From positions 124,001 to 188,000 of the forward strand of contig JAACJP010000046.1 of the NCBI GenBank assembly GCA_013368375.1: a DNA stretch of 64,000 bases, given 5' to 3'. The notes under the pieces were generated by a model. It saw only the letters and a program-made list of their open reading frames with translations. It made no database searches and had not been told where the DNA came from. This DNA comes from Tricholomella constricta. Taxonomy: Eukaryota > Basidiomycota > Agaricomycetes > Agaricales > Lyophyllaceae. Positions 23,926-35,257 of this stretch are shown here, piece after piece (within the stretch, counting starts at the first letter, position 1; every line of letters begins with the position of its first letter). A program made the translations under genes and the position numbers.

Positions 23926-25528
23926 CACCTGGCTAAGCACATGAGGTAGATTGGAGGCACAATTCTCAGTGTCACTGCCAGGTTTCGAGGTGAAGGATGG
24001 TAAGGAGTGTCACCGCCGGCCTACCTCGGACTTATCATATTACCTAATATTGATCCGTGTACTTAACGTATTGTTGCTACTGACAATATTGCACAATCGC
24101 CGTTATTTTCTGCACCTTTCAGCCGTACTTTCCGTGCCCACCATTGTCCGAGATCACTTGAATCGGGACAAAGGCAAGGGTGGGCATTGATATTGAGCGC
24201 TTGATCTTGAGCAGCTAGAGCTAGGTCGAAAACCTCCAGCTGCCGGAGCAGAATTTGCCAGTCGAAGCTGGCGGGTACGTTGGCTCTGCGACGACTATCG
24301 TCAGATCACTAGAGTAGAGCATTCGCTTGCCACAAGACTGTTTAGTGTGCCTGTAAGTCTTCGCAATGTTGTCGAAAATCCTCAGGTTATCTTGGTTTTG
24401 ACAAACAGACTCAGACCTATGTATTCCTCTGTCCTAATGAACAAAGTCAAATAATCTTCGGCCATATAGCCCCTCGACGCTGATCCTTCGTCTTCCAAGA
24501 CTGTTGAAGATGGTGCCAGGTAATGGATCATCTTTCGGATAGGATGTCATATAAGCTGCGATTCACGAAACCTGCATTCAATCTCGTCTTCTCGCAAACT
24601 AACGAATCGTAAACATACATAGATCGCGTCTTATCCTCGAATGAAGAAAAGTTTCTCGAAAACTATACGCTCCACGTTCTCGGGAAACCCAAAGTCATAT
24701 TTACCGGCTTTACCTTTATGGGTGTTCCTCAAAGATCTGATTATACGACAAGCTGTTGGTGAAAATTTCCATGATAGCCCCTGGACATTCCTTAAGTCCT
24801 CGCTTTTCTCCCCACTGTACATCGCCTTCTATAGCACTATCAGTACAAGCACGGTGACAGTCTTGGCTAGAATGACTCTCCAGCTCATCAATATACGTGA
24901 CACAATCCTCCCCAGCCTGAATAAATCTGACCTAGCTATGGACGTGCTTTTCATCGTTTGCTTTTGTTATTTGCTTTTGGTGTTTGCTGATCCTTATGTT
25001 GTCGCTATTATTTCGAACCAGCAGCATCTGACCTTGATAAATACCGTTCCAGGCCGTAATGTGTACTACAGCTATTTTTATTCCTGATACCGCATTCGCC
25101 ACGGTCATGAACGGACGGATGCACGTCTACCATGACAAAGAAACCTTGCACTTGGCTCAGGTAAGAAAATCTGAGCAATTATGTCGCAATGGGTTAGGCT
25201 ATTGATACCTTAGTAAATGAATATCTAGATTGCTCGGTAGAGCGGCCTCGCTGAAATCCTGTAGTCATTGGACTATGAAGCTTTAATGAAGTCGCGAGAT
25301 GAGACGGAATACTTGATCACGCGGCCCCGCGGTCCAGTAAAAGCTATTTTTAAATTGGTAATGCATGGGCCCTCCAAGTACCAACGTTTCAACGTCTAGT
25401 CAGCATACTGATGTAGACCCCGACCCCGAGTTCTAAATTTGGGTGTGTTTTAATCATCCAAGCGTCACGACTGTCTTAGACTGACTATAAGAATTCAGAG
25501 AAGGGTCGCGTCGCGTTCTTCATCAAAA
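23926..25528. other. Intergenic; one small hydrophobic ORF
   Basis: This stretch holds the unresolved 5' end of the minus-strand chelatase-like gene. It also holds an ATG-initiated frame at 24641-25087 (148 residues, two hydrophobic segments near residues 60-80 and 105-125) with no recognisable family. The frame could be a small membrane protein or chance. AT content is higher than in the neighbours. Confidence 0.4.
24641..25087 (+). CDS. Possible small membrane protein, unrecognised
   Basis: This is a single open frame from a true ATG, 148 residues, with hydrophobic stretches around residues 60-80 and 103-122 (DVLFIVCFCYLLLVFADP). No homology is recognised and no intron is needed. It lies about 440 bp upstream of the adenylate-forming reductase on the same strand. 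It may be a fragment of a decayed gene. Confidence 0.25.
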   Translation: MKKSFSKTIRSTFSGNPKSYLPALPLWVFLKDLIIRQAVGENFHDSPWTFLKSSLFSPLYIAFYSTISTSTVTVLARMTLQLINIRDTILPSLNKSDLAMDVLFIVCFCYLLLVFADPYVVAIISNQQHLTLINTVPGRNVYYSYFYS

Positions 25529-28500
25529 ATGCCTTTGTCTACAACTATCCGTGTGCTACCTCCTATCAACGAGGATCTCTTCATCCCCGATGTGATTGAT
25601 TTCAACTTCAAGAATAATGCTGAGCAACCGTTCTACATGTTTGCTGACCCCGAAGCACCCAGCGGCGTCAGCGTCATCACGCACCTCGAATTTGGGAGAG
25701 CAGCTCACCGGATTGCTCACGCGTTGCGACCAAATCGTTCTGGTGTCGACGGACAGGTTGTCGCATTCATTGCCCTCGCAGATACCATCTTATATCAGGC
25801 AATTACTGTGGGCCTAATCGTAGCTGGTCTTGTGGTAGGTTAATCTTACATCATATATATATACCCTCTTGAAATTTTGATCATAGCCATTCCCAATATC
25901 TCCCCGAAACTCTCCGGCTGCTGTCGTCAATTTACTCGAGAAAACCTCGTGTCGCAGGCTGATTACCACCAACGTCACCCTTAAACCGCTCATCGATGGA
26001 ATCAAATCACAGATTGCGAATACGCCTCTCTCTGAGACTCTTCAGATCGAAGAGATACCTTCCCTCGCAGTGGCCTACCCCAATCTCGCTCATGAAACTC
26101 CTGATCATCCGTTCGAGCGCTACCCTTCGCCGGTCAACCGCCCATCCAAGGACGACATATGTATCTACCTCCACTCTTCTGGGAGTACAGGGTTCCCGAA
26201 GGCTATCGCTCAAACTTATTTGGCCTGGACACAATGGGCGTTGTTCCGTACGCACCTTCATACACAAACCTGAGACGCCTCTCACATTGTTCACGCGTAG
26301 CTGGTGTCGTTGATTACAGGGACCACATACGTCCCTTGATCATGGGATGTATGGCGCTGCCCGCATTCCACACCCTTGGCATTTACTTGCAAGTTCTCAA
26401 CCCATTGTACGGCATCGCGCCCATCACGCTCTACCCGCCCACCGCAACAACCCCAGAGCTTCTACCCATCACGCCATCTCCTCAAAACATCATCGAGCAT
26501 ACGAAGCTCACAAAGTCAAATGCAATCATCATCATCCCCACCCTGCTGCAGATCTGGTCGACCTCGCAAGAGACGATCGAGTTCTTGAAGACCCTGGAGT
26601 TCCTTGTAAATGTTTCTTTTATCGATCTCGCTTCTGGTCCAAACGTGTCTGACGTTTCAACGTATATTTAGGGATACTCTGGCGGTTCCCTGGCGCCGAA
26701 GCTGGGCAATCTCCTCGTGAATGCTGGTGTACGGCTGCACAGCATATATGGCGGTACGGAGTTTGGCGCCCCGGCTCATATCATGCCGCTTGAGGGCGAC
26801 GAGAAAGACTGGGAGTATGTGCGGTTCCATGAGCGGGCGAAGGTGCGGTGGGTCCCCCAAGGCGACGGAACTTTCGAATTGCAATTTCTGGTATGTTCCG
26901 TGTCAGATATTGCAAAGAAGGTCACGTCTGATATTTTCTCTGGCAGACTTGGGAGAAACATCAACCTATGGCGAAGAATTTGCCGGACGTGGATGGATAC
27001 ACGACATCAGACTTATGGGTCAACCACCCGACTAAGAAACATCTATGGAAAATGTGAGCTTCCGTTTCTCACTCATGTTATTCGATGACTTGATTATCTG
27101 TAGTGTGGGTCGTAAAGACGATGTAATTATCCACTCATCGGGTGAGAAGACCGTCCCTGCTCCTATGGAGGACGTTGTTATGAGCAACCCAATGTGCGTT
27201 GTCTCTTTCAACTTCATCGAAGGCGATCCTCACGATACGTCCAGCATACAAGGCGCAATAATATTTGGCCGCGAACATGATCAAACCGGGATTCTCATCG
27301 AGCCCGAGCCTGGAAATGAGATCGATGTGCACGACAATACACAGCTCGCTTCCTTGCGTAATAAGCTCTGGTACGTTAACTCCTCGCTTACTGCTCATGG
27401 TATATTCATTCCCATGGAAATCAGGCCGACGATTGAGGAAGCCAATAAGGCTGCGCCGGCTTTTAGCAGGATATTCAAAGAGATGATACTGATCACGTCG
27501 AAGGGCAAGCCTTTACCCCGTGCCGGGAAAGGCACCGTGATGCGGAAGGCGTCATTAAATCTCTATGATGAAGAGATCGAAGCACTGTGAGCGCTCCCTT
27601 AACTATCGTCAACTAATGGCAACCGACAATACTGTATTTAACAGATATCAGACTGTGGAGTCTAGCATCAAAGCAGGCGAAAATGTTCGTCCTCCGTTGT
27701 CGTGGTCCCTCACTGACGTTGAGGACTGGATCGTCGAGCAAGCCGCTGATCTGGCTTCCACGGACACCATCTCTTCTTCAATCGATCTATTCGAACAAGG
27801 ATTCGACAGGTACCATCCTCCTCTTCCTTCCCGCACATTTCCTTATCTGACTTAATCGTCAAGTCTGAGCGCAACGTTCTTGCGCCTCCGTATCGTTGGT
27901 GCCCTTCGATTGTCCGGCGACGCAGATGTACAAGCGGCAGCTCATGGCCTGAGTCAGAACCTAGTTTACTCCTACCCAATAATCAAGGACCTCGCCGCCT
28001 ACATCGCCTCGTTGCACGCGTCTCCTAGGGATGTACAGGGGGCCACCCAGTCTCGGGGAACGGCTCAGATCGAGCAACTGATCGAGAAGTACACAGCAGG
28101 GTTTGAAAACGTCCCCAAGAAACCATTTCAGCCTCGAACAGTGCCTGCCGTCGTTCTTCTTACGGGATCGACGGGGAATCTCGGCTCACAGCTGCTCACG
28201 GCGCTGTTAGGCGACGACCGGGTCGAGAAGGTCTATGCGTTCAACAGGCCCGCTAAGGGGACCTCGACCATCCTCGAGCGCCACTTGGAAAGGTTCAGGG
28301 ATAGAGGGCTGGATCCTACTGTACTCGAAAGCCCGAAGCTGGTGTTCATTTCAGGCGATGCTACAGAGCAAAATTTGGGCCGTGATCGCGGATCTTACGG
28401 TCAGGTATGTGGAACGATTATTCCTGTCAGAGAAGAAAGAGCCTTACATCCTATGGCTAAAACTTTCGCTTGGACCGATATAGCTTTGTCGATCCGTCAA

Positions 28501-29568
28501 CGTCGTCATCCACACTGCATGGAAACTCGACTTCAACTTGGCCCTGTCGTCATTCGAATCGAATATACAAGGGACACGGCATCTCGTCGATCTTGTACAA
28601 TCCGGGCCGAATGCGTCGAATGCTCGGTTCATATTCACCTCGTCCGTCTCTTCAGCTCAGTCCTGGGACGCTTCACGCGGCCCGGTCCCCGAGGATATTG
28701 TGACCGATGCGTCTATCGCGGTTAGGGGAGGCTATGGCGAGGCGAAGTATGTCACAGAGCGGGTCAGTTTCTCCCTCCTGCCCGTTGAATGTCGTTCATT
28801 GAAGATCAGTTCACGAATAGGTCCTAGCCAAGAGTGGCCTCCAAGCTACGTCCTTGAGGATCGGCCAGATAAGCGGGGGAAGCCCGAAGGGCGCTTGGGC
28901 CACCACTGATTGGTTGCCGATTCTCGTCAAGTCGAGTCTGACGCTCGGAGTCCTTCCACAAGTCGAAGGGGTGCGTCATGTTCATTTATATATGGCGATC
29001 CTCGAACTTAGTTTATGTTTGTTTGAAGCTTGTATCGTGGCTTCCGATGGATGCAGTGGCGGCTGTCATAGTCGACGTTGCGTTGGGCAGCGTGATCCCA
29101 CCCGTAGCTCTGAACGTCGTACATCCACGGCCAGTAGAATGGAAGCAAGTGATCACAAGCATTCAGGTCGCGATCAAGGACGTCCTCGGTCGTGATCTCG
29201 AAGTCGTCCCGTTCAGTGAATGGTTATCGGCAGTAGAAGCGCGTGCGGGGAACGCCACGGCAGAAACATTGGATATAATTGTGGGTTGCTCTTTAAATAT
29301 CGCTGTCAGGTGCCCATGGACAAGACTGATGTCGACGTCGATCCCGTAGCCGGCGGTCAAGCTGCTTGACTTCTTCCGCGGAGTATCTCAGGCAAACGAC
29401 AAGATCGTCGAGTCGAAGGCCAAAGGCGTTGAGATCGGAGGTCTCGCCACGTTTGCGACAGACACGATGGCGCGCGTCAGCGGGGTGATGGGTGGGTTAC
29501 GCCAGATTGGAAAGGGAGATGCTCAGCTGTGGGTGAAGTACTGGCGCGAGGTGGATTTCTTGGGTTGA
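25529..29568 (+). CDS. Adenylate-forming reductase (NRPS-like, A-T-R)
   Basis: There are fourteen exons: 25529-25834, 25887-26247, 26301-26605, 26672-26890, 26947-27053, 27104-27193, 27245-27370, 27425-27586, 27645-27809, 27864-28404, 28484-28762, 28821-28970, 29029-29280 and 29350-29568. They sum to 1093 residues with no disruption. Domains: an adenylation domain (about 1-530) with the ATP loop YLHSSGSTGFPKAI, IYGGTEFGAP and GRKDDVIIHSSGEKT; a carrier domain (about 550-640) with phosphopantetheine motif LFEQGFDSLSAT, the Ser created across an intron; and a thioester-reductase domain with Rossmann motif LLTGSTGNLGS and YxxxK as YGEAK. No condensation domain. Such enzymes activate a carboxylic acid as AMP ester, load it and release it as aldehyde or alcohol with NADPH. 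The substrate is not predictable here. A P450 follows 420 bp downstream on the same strand. Confidence 0.93.
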
Positions 29569-29988
29569 AACTTGCAGCGCTTCGGCTTAAGGCTACGCGC
29601 TGACAGTCGGTGCATTGCGTTATCCGGCGCCCGTTCTTCGAAATAGATCGACCCCCTCATCTTCCCAAGTTGGCGTTCCTAGGCAGCCAGTGAAAATTAT
29701 CATTTTCCTTCTAGCGACCCATGGTATGGACAAGGTACAATCTAGTTTACATTACAAGCAAGACCGTTACGGCTGTTTATGGGTACTTCAGATGGTCAAC
29801 CACGGATAATTACAATACCTCCATGCTTGTGAGCGCGAGTGTGCCAGGAATAGCTTGGTCGCATGTTTGTTTGGGTCGTGGGAATGACGGGCTACATCCG
29901 CCGGACCATCATAATCACTTGTGACTTGCCACATCCGCTATAAAGACATTCAATGCCTCATCGCTGACTACCTGCGAAACACACCAAG

Positions 29989-32246
29989 ATGGCGCCTGTT
30001 CTGCAACTGGGATTCTTGGACATTGTTACTTATGGTCTTGCTCTCTGGCTCCTCTCAAAGTTGTACAAATTTGCACTCTCTGGCAGGCGTGGTGTACAGA
30101 CGACTCCTCTGCGCGGCCCAAAGAGCGAAAGCTTCCTGTTTGGTCTGAGTCGTGTTGTCAGGGAATCGGAGGACGCATCCATTCTCTCTGAACAATGGGC
30201 TAACGAATACGGCTCTGTGTACCGAGTTCCCATCGCACTTGGGCCATCTAGGATCGTCATAGTCGACCCTAAAGCCGCTGCGCACTTCTATTCAAAAGAA
30301 ACATTTGTGTACGTCCAAACGCCTCTTGCTCGGAGATTCATTGAGAACCTTGTGAGTCTTGTGCTTGTGCTTGGCGGCTTATGCATCTTGGACTCAATTT
30401 GCAAAGTTTGGTCGAGGCCTTTTGTGGGCCGAAGGTGAAAGCCATCGCAGGTCCGTGCGGATAATGTTTGAAAATTCTATTCGCATTCTTATAAAATTTA
30501 GGCAGCGAAAAGCTCTGTCTCCTGCATTCAGCAATGCGGCCATTCGCAGACTTACGTCTGTTTTCTATGATTCCTCTTACAAGGTTTGTAATTACTCTGC
30601 AGCAATCTCCTTCATTCCAGAATGACAAATTCATCAGATGAAAGCCCGCTGGGATTCAATCCTGGACTCCAGCGGCGGCGATGGTGCTGTGATTGATGTC
30701 CAAAAATGGTTGGTGGTGCAAATTCTGATTCTCGCCGTCGAGAAGCACCTTTGACCCTCTATTGTTTCGTGCAGGATGAATCATATATCGTACGCTGCTA
30801 AAAGCCACACCCTTTCTTACAGCTGATGGTTTATCAGACTAGATTCCATTGGTATCGCAGGTTTTGGCCATGATTTCGGCTCCTTGGACGGAAAAGTGCC
30901 AGCCGTGGTGGAAGTATTCGAATCCATGAAACAGGGCAACGGTGCCCTGTCTCATTTCGTCTTCCTGCTCGGCCCCGTCATCCCGCTTTTGCTACGCCTG
31001 CCGACCAGCGATAATAGGCGGTTTGCGAGGTTGCGGATAACAATGGGGGAAATAGCCAACGAATTGCTGGAAAGGACGCGAAAGGAAAAGGAAGGACTGT
31101 TGGATGAAAAGGCGGAGGAGAAATCTATTATTGGACTTCTGAGTACGCATTTGCTACTTTGCTCTGATGTATCTCTCAGTCTTCTCTTAACAGTCAAGGC
31201 GGAGCAATCAAATACGCAACTTCAGATGAGTCATGAAGAAATTTTGGCACAGGTTTGTCTGTAGCACTTTGAAACTGGTTCATCCTGACAGCTCTATAGA
31301 TGGTCAGCTTTTTTGGATTATTGAGGGTCCTTACTGACTTCCATCTAGAACGTTTTGCTGGTTGCTGGATACGAGACAACATCAAGTGATTTACTCTCTT
31401 CTTTGCGTCCACATGCATTCTCTGACCCAAATTTGCGACAGTCAGCCTGACGGTGAGATGTTTTGTCATGTTTCCGCAGGATCCGGAATTAATGTCATAG
31501 CAGTGGGCACTGATCGAACTTTCAAGGAAGCCAGAGAAACAGCAAAAGCTGCGTGAGGAGCTTTTTGAGTTCACCCGAAATGATCCTACGTGGGAGCAAT
31601 TGGCGTCAGGAGTGCCGTATCTTGATTCTGTCGTGCATGAAGTACTCAGGCTACATCCACCAGTCACTGATACGTCGCGAGTGGTATGTTATCCCCATTT
31701 GCTTTCTTACGAACGCCTTATTTTCTTCATTTTCGTTCAGGCCGCTGAAGACGACATCATACCATTGTCGACACCAGTCGTTACATCTATTGGAGAAACT
31801 GTTTCAACGATCACAATCAGAAAAGGCACCATCGTCACTGCTCCAATTCGCGCCATAAACAGAGCAGAAGCCTTTTGGGGGCCAAACGCAAAAGATTTTG
31901 AACCAGAGCGTTGGCTTGACGATGCCGATATACCGGCTAAACAGATCCAAGGCCATCGGCATATCCTGACCTTCTCTGACGGACCAAGGATATGTTTAGG
32001 CCGCCAGTTTGCCTTAGCTGAATTCAAGGCTCGTCTCTACCTGTTATTTTTCTCTCAAGTGCATACAGTGCCTAATTGTTGTTGCTATTTCAGGCGGCGC
32101 TGTCTGTTCTGATACGCAACTATAGATTCGAACTTCTGGATGGCCCAGATACTAAGATCGAGAGGCACCGTTCGATTTTGCCTCGACCCAAGGTCGCAGG
32201 AGAGGAAGGTGCGAGGGTACCCTTGAGGGTCAGACGCGTTGAGTAG
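29989..32246 (+). CDS. Cytochrome P450 monooxygenase with microexons
   Basis: There are thirteen exons: 29989-30351, 30407-30450, 30502-30583, 30638-30708, 30775-30789, 30838-31142, 31194-31252, 31300-31302, 31349-31385, 31442-31452, 31504-31683, 31741-32028 and 32094-32246. They give 536 residues. The N-terminal hydrophobic anchor targets the ER. Motifs: I-helix AGYETTS, ExxR as EVLRLHPP, PERW as FEPERWL, heme loop FSDGPRICLG. Three exons are 15, 3 and 11 nt; the 3 nt exon supplies the Met before NVLLVAGYETT. The intron at 32029 has a GC donor (AAG/GCTCGT), unusual in its +3 base. All catalytic residues are present. The neighbouring adenylate-forming reductase suggests oxidation of its product. 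The pseudogene at 12972 is a paralogue. Confidence 0.88.
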
Positions 32247-33622
32247 GGTGTATGATATCTTTTTTATTTGATTGGACGTATCATCATCATCATCATCGTT
32301 CAGATCTTCAGACCTCGACATGTATGCATGCCGTATATGTACATCTCAAATAATCATTGCTGCCAATCTGAAATTGATGTCATATTTGCAGCCTCATGAG
32401 CATCAGCATTACGCTCCATCGCTTGATAACGTGGTTCGTTTCGGCGAGTGGAAAGTCCCGAGTTCGCGCCACTGACATTCTGCTAACACGTCCGTGGCTG
32501 ACTATACACTTTTTGAATGACTTTTATGGAATGAGCGCAAATCTTCGCCATGTGAGGGATCATCCCGAGGATCAGTGATTGACACCTTCGTCAGTAACTG
32601 TTCACTGTTCACTCGATCGGCATTTTAAGACCCATGCGGATAATTATAAAGCGAATTGGACCAGGGTCGCTTGAGTGCCGTTCTAATATTACCGTATCCC
32701 CATCTTATACTACCCCTTGGCGAGTTAAGCGCTTCAGCGCTCACTCCTTGCGACCCGACGTGCCCGCCGAAGTTGTTTCAAGGTGAGAGGGTGCGTAAAA
32801 ATTATCATTTTTGGGAGGACGCCTTGGAAAATCTTTTTCGCCGAAGAGTGCCGCACCGCAGTTTTCGCTTTGAACGAGCATAGGTAGTCCCTAAGCAGTC
32901 AATTTCAGAGATGGTTGCATTTTCTACATCGCGCACGTCGCACTCTATCATTCCGCATTCAATTTTTAGCCTCACCTCCAGACTTATATATACTACTAAG
33001 CGAGGCTCCCGCCGGTTTGTTTGCAAAAACATACCGGCAGGTCCGCTTCCGCATATGTCGGGAACGATATCCTGTACATGTGACCTCTGTGTGTCTCCCT
33101 CTCGACAGGTCCCCCACAAGCTTAGCATAGCATAGCGTCGAGCGAATCAGGAACTGTCAGTCGATCAAGCGAGTCGCGTGGGACGCAAGCGCGATCACTT
33201 GCCCATACGCCCATATGCACATACGCCTGCTGTTCCTGCCAATACGTGCTCGTCCGATTCTGCCAAACTCGGGGCGCCACGGTGGGGCTCAAGGCCGCGT
33301 GTTTGGCCGTACCCTGCTCAGCGAGCGCTCCGTCCCATGCCGAGTGCGAGTGCACCTAATGACACAGGACACGGAATAAGTCTAAGGGCGAGCCAGGGAA
33401 AACTGATTGTCCACCATAAGATGCTAACAGATTGCTACAAATGTTACATGTGACGAGTATCTAAATCACAGCACTCCGAAATCATTATCAAATATAGCCC
33501 GGACGAAACTCCATGAACAGTGAGCAAGTAAGACTCTGGGCTGGTGATCTGAGATGGTATGGGAAGTTTGCAGGGTATCCACCCCCTCATCGAAGAATAT
33601 CCACCACTCGGTTCCTCCTTGA
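32247..33622. other. Intergenic, no gene seen
   Basis: Only short frames. It holds the convergent 3' flanks of the P450 (plus strand) and the C2H2 gene (minus strand). A short TCATCA run lies at 32281-32297. Confidence 0.5.
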
Positions 33623-35257
33623 TCATCGCGAGCCCGAAACAGGTTTCGCGTGGAATGCCGGGCGCAGCGCCGTGGAAACCTTGGAGTCAGCGAATGACCG
33701 ACTGTATGGTGCCGACGGGCTGTAGATGTGATCCTGCGAATGGGAAGGGGAGAGAGAGGGCGCATGGTAACTTGAAGCGGCGGGGTTCTCAGAGCGCATA
33801 TGTGATTGGGAGTATCGGCTGATCGTTTGTGAGACGTAAGAGGCCTGGTCTGAGCTCTCACTCGACCGCAAGTACGGTCGCTCCGCTCTCTCGTAGACAG
33901 GCGACGCTTCATCCGGGAGGGAATCGAGTTCATCCTCCTCCTCGTCATTTGTGTCCACTTCAGAAACGTCGTCCGAGTCTTCGTTCATCGAAAGACTGGA
34001 GATGGGTGGAGTCATGAATGTACCTGTGCTCTGGACCTCCTGACGGGATTCATCAGGGACGAAAACGAGACCTCGAGATGATCCCTGCTTTCGACGGCGG
34101 CGATTGTCGTTAGCCTGCGGGCGGGCGAATCCAGGCGTTGTATGGTTACGATAGTGCCGGCGCATGTTAGAGTTCACGTTGAATTCTCGAGCGCAATTCG
34201 GCCACGGGCAACGGAACGCTATGAAAGAGGAATCAGTCAATAAGTCCTTTCGAGCCGACGCATGATACAGAAAACTTACGCCTTTCGCCCGTATGGGTGT
34301 TGACATGGATCCTGAGGCTGCTTGGACGATTAAATCTCTTCGAGCAGGTCGGGCACATATGCTTTTTGCCGTTATTCGATCCGGAAAGATCGCCATCGCT
34401 GGCGTTGTCAGGGTCATCGGGAGAGCGGTCCCTTCCGGTGAGCCCAGCCCCGTTTCGATCTGAAACAGGAAAGGAGATGATTGTCGAAAATCCCGGACCA
34501 GGGGAGGTAATAGTATGGGTGCCTGTAGGTTCAATTTTCCGCGCGGCAGGAGTGAGGCCGTCGTGGCTGCGGTGGGGGCGAAAATTCCCCGCGCCACGAG
34601 TTCCTGGACTAGAGTCGGGGACGGAGACCCTAAATACTGGAGCGGATCCGTTCGAAATCTCGCCTTGAGGACTGTAACCTGCGGAGCTGCCTCCGCGGTT
34701 GGGAAATGTGGCGCTCGACGCAATATGTTGGAGTGACGAGCTCGAAGGGTCAGAGCGAAGAACGTCAAAGGAGAAGATGGCGGAGTCTGATCGGTCTGTA
34801 ACCTGAGAGCGAATAACACTGTTGGAGCGATTGCGCCGGTTAAAGGGGTGGCTAGGAGAATTCAAGTGCAGATTCTTAGTCGATGCAGTAGAAGCCTGAT
34901 GGAGACGTGGAACTCGTGATGGCCCAGTTGGCGGAGAGCCAGAAGCAGAGGAGTGACGCCTTGCATTGGCCGCCAACGGGGGCGAGACTGAAGGGGGATA
35001 TATCGATCCCTGCGGCAATGAAGGTGACTATGAAAGAAAGCTCAGACTATAATCATACAAGAAACGACTGATGGATAAGTACCATAGACGAACGTTGCGA
35101 AGAGGGTCTAATCATCGAGTGAAGAGGATCCTTCATAAGATATTCTGAAGAAAAAATGAGGTATATCTCGCAATGTAGGTTGTTGCCACTTACCAGGAAA
35201 CATATCGCGGATGCTCGGCAAGACAATGCTTGGCTCGTGTTGCATGGGCGACATCAT
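33623..35257 (-). CDS. C2H2 zinc-finger transcription factor
   Basis: There are four exons: 35257-35194, 35144-35083, 35027-34280 and 34218-33623. They sum to 489 residues. The start is the first of two adjacent ATGs at 35257. The N-terminus contains a conserved-looking SIVLPSIRDMFPEYLM segment. Residues ~60-250 are Ser/Pro-rich and disordered. Two tandem C2H2 fingers follow: HMCPTCSKRFNRPSSLRIHVNTH (C-x2-C-x12-H-x3-H) and, across the last intron, FRCPWPNCAREF...H (C-x4-C-x12-H-x3-H), joined by a GERP-type linker. A basic patch (NRRRRKQG) and an acidic stretch (DTNDEEEDELD) come after, then a Ser/Tyr-rich tail. It is a nuclear DNA-binding regulator. Its proximity to the reductase/P450 pair makes local regulation possible but unproven. 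Confidence 0.88.
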
